A DNA stretch of 42,425 bases. It comes from an uncultured Clostridia bacterium (GTDB taxonomy: Bacteria > Bacillota > Clostridia > TANB77 > CAG-508). Below, piece by piece: positions 9,105 to 17,159 of the stretch. The DNA lies in assembly GCA_944390395.1 (NCBI GenBank), contig CALXPY010000010.1, positions 1 to 42,425 on the forward strand, in the 5' to 3' direction. Numbering within the stretch: the stretch's first letter is position 1; every line of letters starts with the position of its first letter. The notes below the pieces were generated by a model that searched no databases, had not been told where the DNA came from, and was given only the letters and a program-made list of their open reading frames with translations. The position numbers and the translations under genes are program-made.

Positions 9105-9659
9105 TTGAAATTAGCAGAAAATAATGAATCACTAGCAGAAAATAAAATTTTAATTTTATATATTTTGAATAAAATGCACAGACCTATTCCTAATAATGTA
9201 TTATATAATTTAATAATAACTGTATTAGATATGAATTATTTTTATTATCAACAGTTTTTACTTGACTTAATTGAAAGTAAATATGTTACGACTTTTGAAA
9301 AAGATTCAAAAAAATTATATGAAATAACAGAAAAAGGACAAGAAACTTTAAAACTTACACAAGATTTACTTCCTGGTATTTTAAAATTAAAATTTGATAC
9401 CACTTTCAAAGATCAATTAAAACAAGCTAAAGATAAAGAGTCTATAATAGCAGAATTTACTCCTATTAACGAAAATAGCTATATAGTATCTTGTAAAATA
9501 AATGAAAATGGAAATAATATATTTGAAGTAAAGGTACTTGCTAGCTCAAGAGAACAAGCGAAAAATATAGTAGATAATTGGAAAAATAACGCAGAAAGTT
9601 ATTATCCTAAAATATTAGATTTATTACTTAATAAAGGAAATGAAAAAATGGATGAATAA
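9105..9659 (+). CDS. DUF4364 family protein, winged-helix-like
   Basis: The product has about 184 residues. The N-terminal part (AENKILILYILNKMHRPIPNNVLYNLII) looks like the PadR/MarR-like winged helix of DUF4364, followed by ITEKGQETL as a likely wing and a C-terminal alpha/beta domain. This family is widespread in Clostridia and presumed to be transcriptional regulators; no target is known to me. A TTG at 9105 lies 9 bases after AGGAG and is the likely start; the TTG at 9096 overlaps that site. It stands alone, convergent with proS. Confidence 0.8.
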   Translation: MKLAENNESLAENKILILYILNKMHRPIPNNVLYNLIITVLDMNYFYYQQFLLDLIESKYVTTFEKDSKKLYEITEKGQETLKLTQDLLPGILKLKFDTTFKDQLKQAKDKESIIAEFTPINENSYIVSCKINENGNNIFEVKVLASSREQAKNIVDNWKNNAESYYPKILDLLLNKGNEKMDE

Positions 9660-9673
9660 ATCATCCATTTTTT
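9643..9673. terminator. Bidirectional terminator between DUF4364 gene and proS
   Basis: AAAAAATGGATGA (9643-9655) pairs with TCATCCATTTTTT (9661-9673), and the stem includes the stop region of the + strand gene. T runs on both strands serve both convergent genes. Confidence 0.8.
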
Positions 9674-11112
9674 TAATATTGTCTTCCCCATACTACCATT
9701 TTTTCTGCTTTTTCTCCGCAACATATACAATGGTCTGATATTTTTTCTTGTTCAAAAGGTATACATCTTGAATGCGCTCCAGTTATTTCTTTTATTTTGT
9801 TTTCACATTCTTCTTTTCCACACCACATTGCTTTTACATAACCTTGATTTTCATTTATATTTTTTTCAAATTCATCCATATTTTTTGCTACTGTAGTTCT
9901 TTCTTCAGCTCTTTTAACACATTCATTATACATATTTTTTTGTATGTCGTCTAATAATTCTTCTACTTTTTCTTGTAATTCATCTAATTTTACTGTTGTT
10001 TTTTCTAGTGTATCTCTTCTTACTACAACACATACTCCATTTTCTATATCTCTTGGTCCTAATTCTATTCTTACTGGTACACCTCTTAATTCCCAATCAT
10101 TAAATTTATAGCCTGTAGAATAATTATCTCTTAAATCCAACTCTGTTCTAAAGTTTTTATTTAATACTTCATATATTTCTTTTGCTTTATCTTCTACTCC
10201 TTCTTTGTGCATTGCAATTGGAACTATTACAACTTGTATTGGAGCTACTTTTGGTGGTAGTTTAAGACCTCTATTATCTCCATGTGCCATTATAACTGCA
10301 CCAATTAATCTTGTTGTTACTCCCCATGAAGTTTGATATGGATACTCTTCTTTTCCTTCTCTATTTTGGAATTTTATATCAAATGCTTTTGTAAAATTTT
10401 GACCAAAATAATGTGAAGTTCCTGATTGTAAAGCTCTTCCATCATGCATTAGAGTTTCTACTGTAAAAGTATTATCAGCACCAGCAAATTTTTCTTTTTC
10501 TGTCTTTTCTCCTTTTAAAACTGGGATAGCTAATAAATTTTCTATTAGATCTTGATATATATTCAATATTTTTATTGTAAATTCTTTAGCTTCTTTCTCT
10601 GTTTCATGTAATGTATGACCTTCTTGCCATAAAAACTCTCTAGAACGTAAAAATGGTCTAGTTTCTTTTTCCCATCTTAATACATTACACCATTGATTAT
10701 ATTTTAATGGTAAATCTCTCCATGATTTTAACCATTTTGCATATAAATTAGAAAAAATTGTTTCTGAAGTTGGTCTAATACATAATTTTTCTTCTAATTC
10801 TTCTTGACCACCTTGTGTAACCCATGCAACTTCTGGTGCAAATCCCTCTACATGATCTTTTTCCTTTTGTAATAAGCTTTCTGGTATTAATACAGGAAAA
10901 TACACATTTTTAACACCTACTTCTTTTATTTTCTCATCTAAATACTTTTGTATATTTTCCCATATTGCATATCCATAAGGCTTTATTGCTATACATCCTT
11001 TTGTATCTGTATAATCTGCCAAATCTGCTTTTAATACTATATCAGTATACCACTTAGCAAAATCTTCTTCTATATCGGTAACTTCTTTTACAAACTCTTT
11101 ATTTTCTTTCAT
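9673..11112 (-). CDS. proS: Proline--tRNA ligase, type 3 (archaeal/eukaryotic-like)
   Basis: The enzyme charges tRNA-Pro with proline. It is about 480 residues, the short type 3 form without the editing insertion of E. coli ProS. Class II motifs are visible as [27 protein letters not shown] and [15 protein letters not shown]. The C-terminal zinc-type domain shows CGKEECENK and [19 protein letters not shown], ending in the usual Tyr. I chose the ATG at 11112 because GGAG lies 9 bases before it; the ATG at 11127 overlaps that site. It follows scpB by about 20 bases and is probably co-transcribed. Confidence 0.96.
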   Translation of the reverse strand: MKENKEFVKEVTDIEEDFAKWYTDIVLKADLADYTDTKGCIAIKPYGYAIWENIQKYLDEKIKEVGVKNVYFPVLIPESLLQKEKDHVEGFAPEVAWVTQGGQEELEEKLCIRPTSETIFSNLYAKWLKSWRDLPLKYNQWCNVLRWEKETRPFLRSREFLWQEGHTLHETEKEAKEFTIKILNIYQDLIENLLAIPVLKGEKTEKEKFAGADNTFTVETLMHDGRALQSGTSHYFGQNFTKAFDIKFQNREGKEEYPYQTSWGVTTRLIGAVIMAHGDNRGLKLPPKVAPIQVVIVPIAMHKEGVEDKAKEIYEVLNKNFRTELDLRDNYSTGYKFNDWELRGVPVRIELGPRDIENGVCVVVRRDTLEKTTVKLDELQEKVEELLDDIQKNMYNECVKRAEERTTVAKNMDEFEKNINENQGYVKAMWCGKEECENKIKEITGAHSRCIPFEQEKISDHCICCGEKAEKMVVWGRQY

Positions 11113-11132
11113 AATATTTATCTCCATTCTTA

Positions 11133-11702
11133 TTAATCTAATTTTTCATTTTCTTCCAAAATTTCATCTATAACAATCTGTTTATTTTCATCTAACTTAT
11201 ATCTTGGAAGGTCTGGCAATTCATCTAAATTGTTTAATCCAAACATTTTTAAAAACTCACTTGTTACACTATATGTTCCCGGCCTACCGGGCGCATCTAA
11301 TTTACCAGATTCTTCTATTAGATTATAATCTAATAATTTATAAATTGTTCCATCAGAATTTACACCTCTTATTGATTCTATTTCAGCTCTTGTAATTCGA
11401 GGATTATACGCTATTATTGCCAAAGTTTCTAATGCTGCTGTAGATAAACTTGGTTTACTTCTTTTATCAAATACAGGATAAATATAATTATATAATTCTT
11501 CTTTTGTACATAATTGTACTGCATTATTTACCGTTACTACCTGTATTCCTCTATTCTCATTTTTATAGTCTTCTTTCATACTTTCTATTATATCTATTAC
11601 TTCTTCCTTGCTTAATTCAAGTACTGACATTAATTCATTAATTTGCACTTCTCTACCTGCTGCAAAAAGTATTGCTTCTATTATTGCTTTTTGTTTTTCC
11701 AT
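11133..11702 (-). CDS. scpB: Segregation and condensation protein B
   Basis: ScpB is a winged-helix partner that dimerises and binds ScpA to regulate the SMC condensin during chromosome segregation. The sequence has the N-terminal [16 protein letters not shown] and the central [20 protein letters not shown], then [20 protein letters not shown] and [18 protein letters not shown], all typical of ScpB. I take the ATG at 11702 ([10 protein letters not shown]); AAGGGG lies upstream, and the in-frame ATG at 11714 directly abuts it. scpA is not in the window; the IS110 element begins just upstream. Confidence 0.95.
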   Translation of the reverse strand: MEKQKAIIEAILFAAGREVQINELMSVLELSKEEVIDIIESMKEDYKNENRGIQVVTVNNAVQLCTKEELYNYIYPVFDKRSKPSLSTAALETLAIIAYNPRITRAEIESIRGVNSDGTIYKLLDYNLIEESGKLDAPGRPGTYSVTSEFLKMFGLNNLDELPDLPRYKLDENKQIVIDEILEENEKLD

Positions 11703-11776
11703 TCTGATTATCATCCCCTTTTGATGCAATAAACTTACTTATTTTACATTATATATTATTACACGCATTTGCGTTG

Positions 11777-11821
11777 ATGTCAAGGAATATCTTGACATTC
11801 TTACACCTGGTATGTTAATAT
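11777..11821 (+). promoter_or_regulatory. Strong promoter overlapped by a palindrome, now facing the IS
   Basis: TTGACA (11792-11797) and an extended TGt-TAATAT (11813-11821) are spaced 18 bases apart. A dyad of ATGTCAAG and CTTGACAT (11777-11784/11791-11798, 6-base centre) covers the -35 box, as an operator would. Downstream, AAGGAGGAG (11858-11866) precedes a TTG at 11872 that opens only 11 codons before TAA. The transcript then runs into the IS. This may be the start of a gene or leader displaced by the insertion. Confidence 0.55.
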
Positions 11822-11948
11822 TAGTTTAGTTTATAAAGAAAAAATGTCTTTAACTCTAAGGAGGAGATAGTTTGAAAGAAAAATTTATAAAAATAAAACC
11901 AAAATAATAGAAAAAGGGCATAATTCCCCCTTACCCCCAGAAATTTAA

Positions 11949-13241
11949 TCATATAACGGGAGTAGATCCTGATATTTTGGACTGCATTAAAGTTTGTAAA
12001 TCATCAATGGTTAAACCAAGAGAAATTAGTTGCTTAGTTGATTGCATAAAATTGTTTTTAGTAAATTTAATTTTATCTTTATCAGAGGTTTCAACTTTTG
12101 ACAAGTCAGTTGGATTAAAAAATTCACCAGTTGAAAGCATATGATAAATAGCAACTAATATTTTTCTGGCAATAGCAATATAAGCACGTTTCTTACCACG
12201 ACGTTTAGAAAGTACATTGAATTTGTTGGTATAGTAAGCATTATCTTTATCTTTTACAGCACAATGTGCAACTTCAACAAGTGCAGGTTTAAGATAAACA
12301 CCAGCTCTAGAAATTTTAACAGATTTCTTTTTACCAGCAGACTCATTACAACCAGGAGCAAGACCAGCCCAAGAGGCTAAACGATGATGAGAAGAAAATT
12401 GGCTCATATCTGTACCAATTTCAGAAATAATAGTTATTGCAGATTTACGGTCAACGCCAGGAACAGAGCATAAAAGATTGATAGCACTTTCATAAGGTGC
12501 AATAACAGAATCAATTATTTCTCTTACAGTTTTAATTGATTTATCTAAATAATCAATATGTTCTTGAATAACATTCATACGTTGTTTTTGAGCATCTTGC
12601 CATGAGATACCACTTATTGAATTAAGTATATCTTCGTTAGATGATTTGCAATGTTTATCAATATTTTTTAAAATATCTTCGTCATTGTATTCATTTTGTG
12701 ATAAAATAGTATTGATGATAGCAGAAGATGTTTTACCAAAAATATCAGAGAAAACCATATCTAATTTGCAATTACCAACAGTAAGAGCATTTGTAAATCT
12801 GTTCTTTTCTGAGGTACGCATATTGGTTAATTTGTAAAGATATCTGGTAAGTTCTCTAAGGATTCTAATATCTTTATTTGGAATAAAACTACCACGTACT
12901 ATTCCAAGTTTAAAAAGATCAGCAATCCATTTGGCATCTTTGTTATCATCTTTTTCGCCTTTAATACATCTAACCCATTTAGGATTAGCAACGACGACAT
13001 TAGAAATATGACCTTCTAATGCATTGTATACAGGAACATAATACTTTCCAGTAGATTCCATGCATACATTCTGACAATCGTTAGCTAATAACCAATTTCT
13101 AAATTCAATTAGAGAATTGTTAAAGGTAGAAAAACGTTTACGAAGATATTGAGGTTTGACGGAAGTAGAGTCACAAATAACTGCTACTATAAAAGATTTG
13201 TGCACGTCAACACCACAAGCTTTAGGATAAATAACTTCCAT
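11949..13241 (-). CDS. IS110-family transposase (DEDD, RNA-guided recombinase)
   Basis: The 430-residue protein has an N-terminal RuvC-like DEDD domain and a C-terminal Transposase_20 domain. Likely acidic residues are Asp12 (GVDVHK), Glu62 (MESTGKY) and Asp99/Asp102 (KDDNKDAKW). The C-terminal part has LLCSVPGVDRKSA and SWAGLAPGCNESAGK; Ser301 matches the position of the catalytic serine in the family. IS110 enzymes cut and join DNA using a bridge RNA that pairs with donor and target. AAAGGAG lies 9-10 bases before the ATG. The frame is complete, so the element may be active. Confidence 0.95.
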   Translation of the reverse strand: MEVIYPKACGVDVHKSFIVAVICDSTSVKPQYLRKRFSTFNNSLIEFRNWLLANDCQNVCMESTGKYYVPVYNALEGHISNVVVANPKWVRCIKGEKDDNKDAKWIADLFKLGIVRGSFIPNKDIRILRELTRYLYKLTNMRTSEKNRFTNALTVGNCKLDMVFSDIFGKTSSAIINTILSQNEYNDEDILKNIDKHCKSSNEDILNSISGISWQDAQKQRMNVIQEHIDYLDKSIKTVREIIDSVIAPYESAINLLCSVPGVDRKSAITIISEIGTDMSQFSSHHRLASWAGLAPGCNESAGKKKSVKISRAGVYLKPALVEVAHCAVKDKDNAYYTNKFNVLSKRRGKKRAYIAIARKILVAIYHMLSTGEFFNPTDLSKVETSDKDKIKFTKNNFMQSTKQLISLGLTIDDLQTLMQSKISGSTPVI

Positions 13242-13261
13242 GATAAAAACTCCTTTATATA

Positions 13262-13440
13262 ATAAATTTTTAGGGAATACAGGGACTGTGCAATTAACAC
13301 TATAACAAACTTATCAGTCAATGATTAGTTTACAATCTCAAGGGATTACTTATGTGTGCTTGAAACAACTGCACTTGCACTGTTTATAATACTGATTTGA
13401 TCTGTGAGTTACAGAAGTCTGCAACTCCTCCTACCGTGCT
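13262..13440 (-). ncRNA. Candidate IS110 bridge RNA upstream of the transposase
   Basis: On the minus strand this leader has a perfect-looking 9-bp stem-loop, GAGTTGCAG-ACTT-CTGTAACTC (13406-13427). A second hairpin has arms AAACTaATCA and TGATaAGTTT (13307-13331). A possible long-range pairing joins GTGCAA with TTGCAC. Placement between the left end and the transposase matches known IS110-group bridge RNAs. The element from 13242 to 13548 carries no coding gene. Limits and guide loops are inferred. Confidence 0.45.
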
Positions 13441-13548
13441 TTGTAGTGTATACTCCCTTGAAATATTATATAAAAAATATGCTTCCAACTCAAGGCTTTC
13501 ATTCCTATGTGTGCCTTTGAGCGAAGCGAGAAAGGAATGGATTTTATA

Positions 13549-13686
13549 ATGGATAATGAGAAGAAAATACCTGTTGTAAATGGAGATGGTAAATTAGATA
13601 TTTCTCCAGTTTCTGATAACCTTGAAGTAGAAAAACCAACTGAAAAAAAAGAAGGAGAAACAATAATACCTACAAACAAAAAATAA
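13549..13686 (+). CDS. Small acidic protein of unknown function, 45 residues
   Basis: The frame begins MDNEKKIPVVNGDGKLDI and ends in PTNKK-TAA. It is hydrophilic, rich in E, K and P, with no membrane segment. AAAGGA lies 12 bases before the ATG at 13549; an in-frame ATG at 13537 abuts that site. Base composition matches the host, and a good terminator follows the stop codon. The right end of the IS is directly upstream, so its promoter may have been cut off; the stranded promoter at 11777-11821 is a candidate. Not recognised as a family. Confidence 0.6.
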   Translation: MDNEKKIPVVNGDGKLDISPVSDNLEVEKPTEKKEGETIIPTNKK

Positions 13687-13717
13687 GGTTTACTTTTTAA
13701 TGTAAACCTTATTTTTT
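13683..13717. terminator. Bidirectional terminator (small gene / ssb)
   Basis: ATAAGGTTTAC and GTAAACCTTAT (13683-13693/13702-13712) form an 11-bp stem with T runs on both strands, between convergent genes. Confidence 0.8.
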
Positions 13718-13737
13718 ATATTATATTTAAAAGTCAT

Positions 13738-14436
13738 CTATATAGCTTCTTTATTTTCATCTGCTTCTGCATGTTCTTTTTCATCATCATTTTTATTTGC
13801 TAATTCTAAGCTAGAAACAGATACTTCATAAGCAACCTTATTTTCTACTGTACCATCTTCATATTTTTTCTCATAAGCTCTAGATTGCACTCTACCTACT
13901 ATTTTTACTTCTGTACCTACTGGCATGTTTTCACAAAATCTAGCATTTCTTCCCCATGCTATACATGGAATATAGTCAGATTTGTTATATCCTCTATTTA
14001 CAGCTAATAGTATATCAGCAATTTCTCTACCAAATGGAGTTTTTCTATAAATAGGTTTTTTACACAAGAATCCATCTAATGTAACTTCGTTAGATATAAC
14101 ATCCTTTCCTGCAATTATTTCGTCTTCTTGATTTTCTAAAAATCTAATGTCTTTTGTGAAAACAGTAAGTACTAACTTATTTCTACCTGGCATATAGCTA
14201 TTATATGATCTAAATTGTCCTTCTATCTCTAATTTGTTTCCTATTTCTATGTCTTGATTTGTAAGTAATCTTTCAGATATTGTAACAGGTATAACATCTG
14301 CACTTCCACTTAAACGTGGTACACTTAAGTCAAATACGAAGAATTTTTCTCCATATATTTCGTGTGTAAATCTTTTTTCACTAGTAACCTTTCCTAATAA
14401 AATAATGTGATTGTTATCATCATAATTAGTATTCAA
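13738..14436 (-). CDS. ssb: Single-stranded DNA-binding protein with two OB folds
   Basis: The 232-residue product appears to hold two successive OB-fold units. Unit 1 (about 9-102) begins HIILLGKVTSEKRFT. Unit 2 (about 115-213) begins NEVTLDGFLCKKPIYRKTPFG and resembles classical bacterial SSB, with DYIPCIAWGRNA and KVAYEVSVSSLEL. The tail is acidic but ends ENKEAI, without the DDDIPF-type tip that recruits repair partners. Ordinary SSB has one OB fold and about 150-175 residues. The start is TTG, with GGGAGG 8 bases upstream. It may serve a special role beside a normal SSB elsewhere. Confidence 0.85.
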   Translation of the reverse strand: MNTNYDDNNHIILLGKVTSEKRFTHEIYGEKFFVFDLSVPRLSGSADVIPVTISERLLTNQDIEIGNKLEIEGQFRSYNSYMPGRNKLVLTVFTKDIRFLENQEDEIIAGKDVISNEVTLDGFLCKKPIYRKTPFGREIADILLAVNRGYNKSDYIPCIAWGRNARFCENMPVGTEVKIVGRVQSRAYEKKYEDGTVENKVAYEVSVSSLELANKNDDEKEHAEADENKEAI

Positions 14437-14592
14437 AATAATTTCCTCCCCTTACTCGTTTTTTTAATATAGTATATTCAGCAAACTATATTTTTAGACT
14501 AGTTTTTTCTCATATTTCTTATTATACTACGTTTTTTTGGTTTTGTCTACATAAAATGTTATTTTTTTGATATTTTTATTAAAATTTGCCAA

Positions 14593-15084
14593 TTAATATA
14601 CATTTTTTATATGTTTACAATAAATTAAAAGGATTGCTATGCTTTCCATTACGGCATATGTTTCAGTATTCTTATCAATATCTATACTTATTTCCATTTG
14701 CTCTACATACTGCTTATACATATTTACTATACTCCTTTGTAAGAATACTACAATTTTATCTTCTTCAACACTAGAAGTAGTTATTGTAGCTTTTTGATTA
14801 AATCCATAAGTAATTATCTGTATATTTAAATTATCCAGTTTATTATCATATACTTTTAAATCAGAATTAAGTATTAAATATTTACATTTTCTGATAATTT
14901 CATTTAATATTTCATTTTCTTCAAATTTTCTTCCTAAAAGTATAGTATCAAATTTTATATTTCTCATATTTTCTATGTTTTTTTCATTAATGAATATCAC
15001 ATATTCTATATTAATGTATTTCTTCAAAAACTTTTTTATATAATTTTCATTTTTTGGATTTGTAATGATCCCCATAAAAGACAT
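14593..15084 (-). CDS. Unknown protein, Mur-ligase-like segment
   Basis: The 163-residue protein has no membrane segment. It starts MSFMGIITNP and has alternating beta-alpha segments such as YVIFINEKNIENM, FDTILLGRKF and YLILNSDL. The stretch IITYGFNQKATITTSS resembles the Tyr-Gly-Phe/Leu segment between the central and C-terminal parts of Mur ligases, but ATP-loop and catalytic residues are missing. I do not assign a function. I chose the ATG at 15084 because GGGAG lies 8 bases upstream; the ATG at 15099 overlaps that site. The deacetylase gene is about 60 bases upstream on the same strand. Confidence 0.65.
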   Translation of the reverse strand: MSFMGIITNPKNENYIKKFLKKYINIEYVIFINEKNIENMRNIKFDTILLGRKFEENEILNEIIRKCKYLILNSDLKVYDNKLDNLNIQIITYGFNQKATITTSSVEEDKIVVFLQRSIVNMYKQYVEQMEISIDIDKNTETYAVMESIAILLIYCKHIKNVY

Positions 15085-15145
15085 AACATATTCTCCCATT
15101 AATGTATATTTTTAGTATACCCACTTTTATTTTTTTTATACAATT

Positions 15146-15922
15146 TTAATTATTTAATTTTACTTGTTCTCCATTAGGATCAATATAATAATTATCTTTA
15201 AAAATTAAATCTGAAACTGTAACTAGTTCATATCCCTTATTTTTTATATTCTTTATTATTGTATCTAAACTATTTGCTGTATTCTTTGTTCCATTATGCA
15301 TTAAAATAATACTTCCATTATTTAAATTCTTTTCTATCCTATTCCACATTTCCGTACTTGTAAGTCCTTCATAATCTAAAGTATCTATATTCCATTGTAT
15401 TGTTGTATGTCCCGCTTCTTTTGCTGCTCTAATTACATTGTTATTATACTCTCCGAATGGTCCTCTATATAGTGTAGTTTTTTTACCTGTTATCTTTTCT
15501 ATTTTCTCACTGCATAATTGTATTTCGCTTACATTTTCTTCTATACTTAAATTGTTTACATGCGGATGTGTATTTGAATGGTTTGCTATTTCATGTCCAG
15601 CATCACTTATTTTCTTAACTGCCTCTGGAAATTTACTAACCCAATCCCCTACCATAAAAAATGTAACTTTTACATTATTTTCCTTTAATGTATTAAGTAT
15701 AATATCTATATCATCTGCATTCCAAGCACAATTTAAAGTTAAAGCTACTTTTTTTTCTTCTGTTTTTACACTATATATTGGTAATTCTTTTTTATTAGCA
15801 GATGTAGTTATTATATTATTTTCGTTATTTACAAGAGCAAATGATATTACAAATAAGACTAATACTGTACTTAAAGCAACAATGTAAGAATATATTTTTT
15901 GTTTATTAAAAACTATGAACAT
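15146..15922 (-). CDS. Polysaccharide deacetylase family protein (PdaB-like)
   Basis: The protein has an N-terminal membrane anchor (about residues 12-31) and an outer NodB-type domain. The zinc pair HSNTH (115-119), RGPFGEY (153-159), IQWNIDTLDYEG and ILMHNG (His209) are present. The first motif, normally TFDD or FDISWGD, reads LTLNCAWNADD, so the catalytic Asp position appears to be Asn64. PdaB-type proteins act on cortex or wall peptidoglycan during sporulation; loss of that Asp may mean low or altered activity. AGGAGGT lies 5-6 bases before the ATG. Confidence 0.88.
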   Translation of the reverse strand: MFIVFNKQKIYSYIVALSTVLVLFVISFALVNNENNIITTSANKKELPIYSVKTEEKKVALTLNCAWNADDIDIILNTLKENNVKVTFFMVGDWVSKFPEAVKKISDAGHEIANHSNTHPHVNNLSIEENVSEIQLCSEKIEKITGKKTTLYRGPFGEYNNNVIRAAKEAGHTTIQWNIDTLDYEGLTSTEMWNRIEKNLNNGSIILMHNGTKNTANSLDTIIKNIKNKGYELVTVSDLIFKDNYYIDPNGEQVKLNN

Positions 15923-16009
15923 AATTAACCTCCTATAACATGTCTATGAAATACTATTCACACTATTAAAATTTTATGCTAATTAAGAAAATAAGAATAG
16001 CAGACTTAC

Positions 16010-16055
16010 TCCTAAAAAAGAATAAGGCGAATAGTAATTACACTATTCGCCTTAT
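16010..16055 (-). terminator. Terminator of the ATP-grasp gene
   Basis: A 14-bp stem (ATAAGGCGAATAGT with ACTATTCGCCTTAT, 16022-16035/16042-16055) is followed on the minus strand by TTCTTTTTTAGG, directly after the stop at 16059. Confidence 0.85.
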
Positions 16056-16058
16056 AAA

Positions 16059-16967
16059 TTAAAATACTAGATCGTTATTTCTATAAACTCCACTACTAAT
16101 TATTGGATTAAATTCCAATATATCAAAGATAATTTGATCACCTTCATAATATTCAAATACATCCATTACATAAGAAGCTGGCATCTTACCTTTTACTTCG
16201 GCAATTAATGAACGTACCATATTATACACATATTTTTCTACAGGGACTTGTTCATCTGAACATCTTGAAAGAGATAGTAACTCATTATTTACAACAAATG
16301 CTCTCCATTCTCTTCTACCAAAATTGTCCATTACAATATTTACTGGTTTATATACCAAAATTTCTGCATTTGGATCTTTTATGCTAGAGCTAACTGAAAC
16401 GTTAATCGAATCTACCAAGATCTTTCCATTCGATATTTTGCCTCTCATATTTACAGCGTCCGATATGTATGTTACTATATCACCAACGCTTAATATATAG
16501 CAAAGTCCAGAAAAGCCTTTAAAAACAGTTTTTATAAACATTTCATTTCCAAACTCTTCACAATATTGATCTAAATTTTTTGCAAGTTCTACTAATGTAG
16601 TAAGCTTATACTTTCTATTCGTTTGAACCTTTTTAAACCAATATTCGACTTCGTCATAATCTTCTAATTTCATTATGCTACAGCCACCTTTTTCTTCAAT
16701 GGCATTAAGCAATAACTTTGCATCAGCAATTGTACTTCTTGGAAAAATAACCTTGCCAGTTATATCAACTTCCTTACCATGTTCACTTAAGAACGTATTA
16801 TTTCTTAAGTCAAATAAAAGTAGTTTACCTCTTTCCAGTGCCCGAAAAACATCTTCCTGTGTACATTGATAATAAAACCTCTCTTCTCTATCTATGTACT
16901 GTTTTAAATCTCTAAATACTGATAAATTTCCTGTCTTAGTGGGGAAACAATAAAAATCAATTTTCAT
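16059..16967 (-). CDS. ATP-grasp protein, CDC123/R2K-clade-like
   Basis: The 302-residue protein lacks membrane segments. Its C-terminal half looks like a compact ATP-grasp domain: MFIKTVFKGFSG (lysine strand), EILVYKPVNIVMD, REWRAFVVNNELLSLSR, YVMDVFEYYEG and FDILEFNPIISSGVY, the last resembling the metal-binding strand of CDC123/R2K enzymes. These join an acid to an amine using ATP; CDC123 itself assembles eIF2 in eukaryotes. The bacterial substrate is unknown. GC content and codon use are richer than in neighbours, suggesting transfer. It has its own promoter, a palindrome in the leader and its own terminator. Confidence 0.65.
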   Translation of the reverse strand: MKIDFYCFPTKTGNLSVFRDLKQYIDREERFYYQCTQEDVFRALERGKLLLFDLRNNTFLSEHGKEVDITGKVIFPRSTIADAKLLLNAIEEKGGCSIMKLEDYDEVEYWFKKVQTNRKYKLTTLVELAKNLDQYCEEFGNEMFIKTVFKGFSGLCYILSVGDIVTYISDAVNMRGKISNGKILVDSINVSVSSSIKDPNAEILVYKPVNIVMDNFGRREWRAFVVNNELLSLSRCSDEQVPVEKYVYNMVRSLIAEVKGKMPASYVMDVFEYYEGDQIIFDILEFNPIISSGVYRNNDLVF

Positions 16968-17043
16968 ATTCTTTTCGCACTCCTTATTATGTTCAATCTA
17001 ATTGACTTTCTTATAGACCTCTAAATAACTCCTTTCTAGTATT

Positions 17044-17065
17044 GTAGAGAATTATAATTCTCTAC
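17044..17065. promoter_or_regulatory. Perfect 11-bp dyad in the leader of the ATP-grasp gene
   Basis: GTAGAGAATTA and its exact complement meet without a spacer. The dyad lies about 20-40 bases downstream of the predicted transcript start on the minus strand. It fits a repressor operator; as an RNA hairpin it has no T tail. Confidence 0.5.
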
Positions 17066-17090
17066 TAAATATAAATTGACGTACTTTTCT

Positions 17091-17099
17091 ATTATATCA
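17091..17099 (-). promoter_or_regulatory. Extended -10 promoter of the ATP-grasp gene
   Basis: On the minus strand TGATATAAT gives a perfect TGn-TATAAT, with a weak TTTAAA 17 bases further upstream. Confidence 0.55.
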
Positions 17100-17159
17100 T
17101 ATCTTTATGTAAATTTAAAGGGTATATCATTTTTTTCTTTAATTTTCTTACAATATTTG

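Larger units (their letters stand above)
11909..13536 (-). mobile_element. IS110-family insertion sequence (ends approximate)
   Basis: One transposase gene is flanked by short non-coding ends: about 40 bases after the stop and about 290 before the start. No terminal inverted repeats or target duplication are obvious, which is normal for IS110 elements. The ends are inferred from shared AGAAAAAGG / CGAGAAAGG at the two edges, which would rejoin as one AAAGG; they could be off by tens of bases. The left edge holds an AAGGG/CCCTT hairpin. Higher GC and different codons than the host support recent arrival. Confidence 0.55.

Noticed and set aside
11872..11907. 11-codon leader peptide MKEKFIKIKPK after the stranded promoter
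   Set aside because: It has a strong ribosome site but no regulatory codon run or attenuator, so I describe it with the promoter and do not call a gene.
13431..13679. 82-residue frame on the minus strand over the IS edge
   Set aside because: It crosses the IS boundary and lies opposite the 45-codon gene, which has better signals. It is a shadow frame.
15438..15887. 149-residue plus-strand frame
   Set aside because: It lies fully inside the deacetylase gene on the other strand and has no ribosome site.
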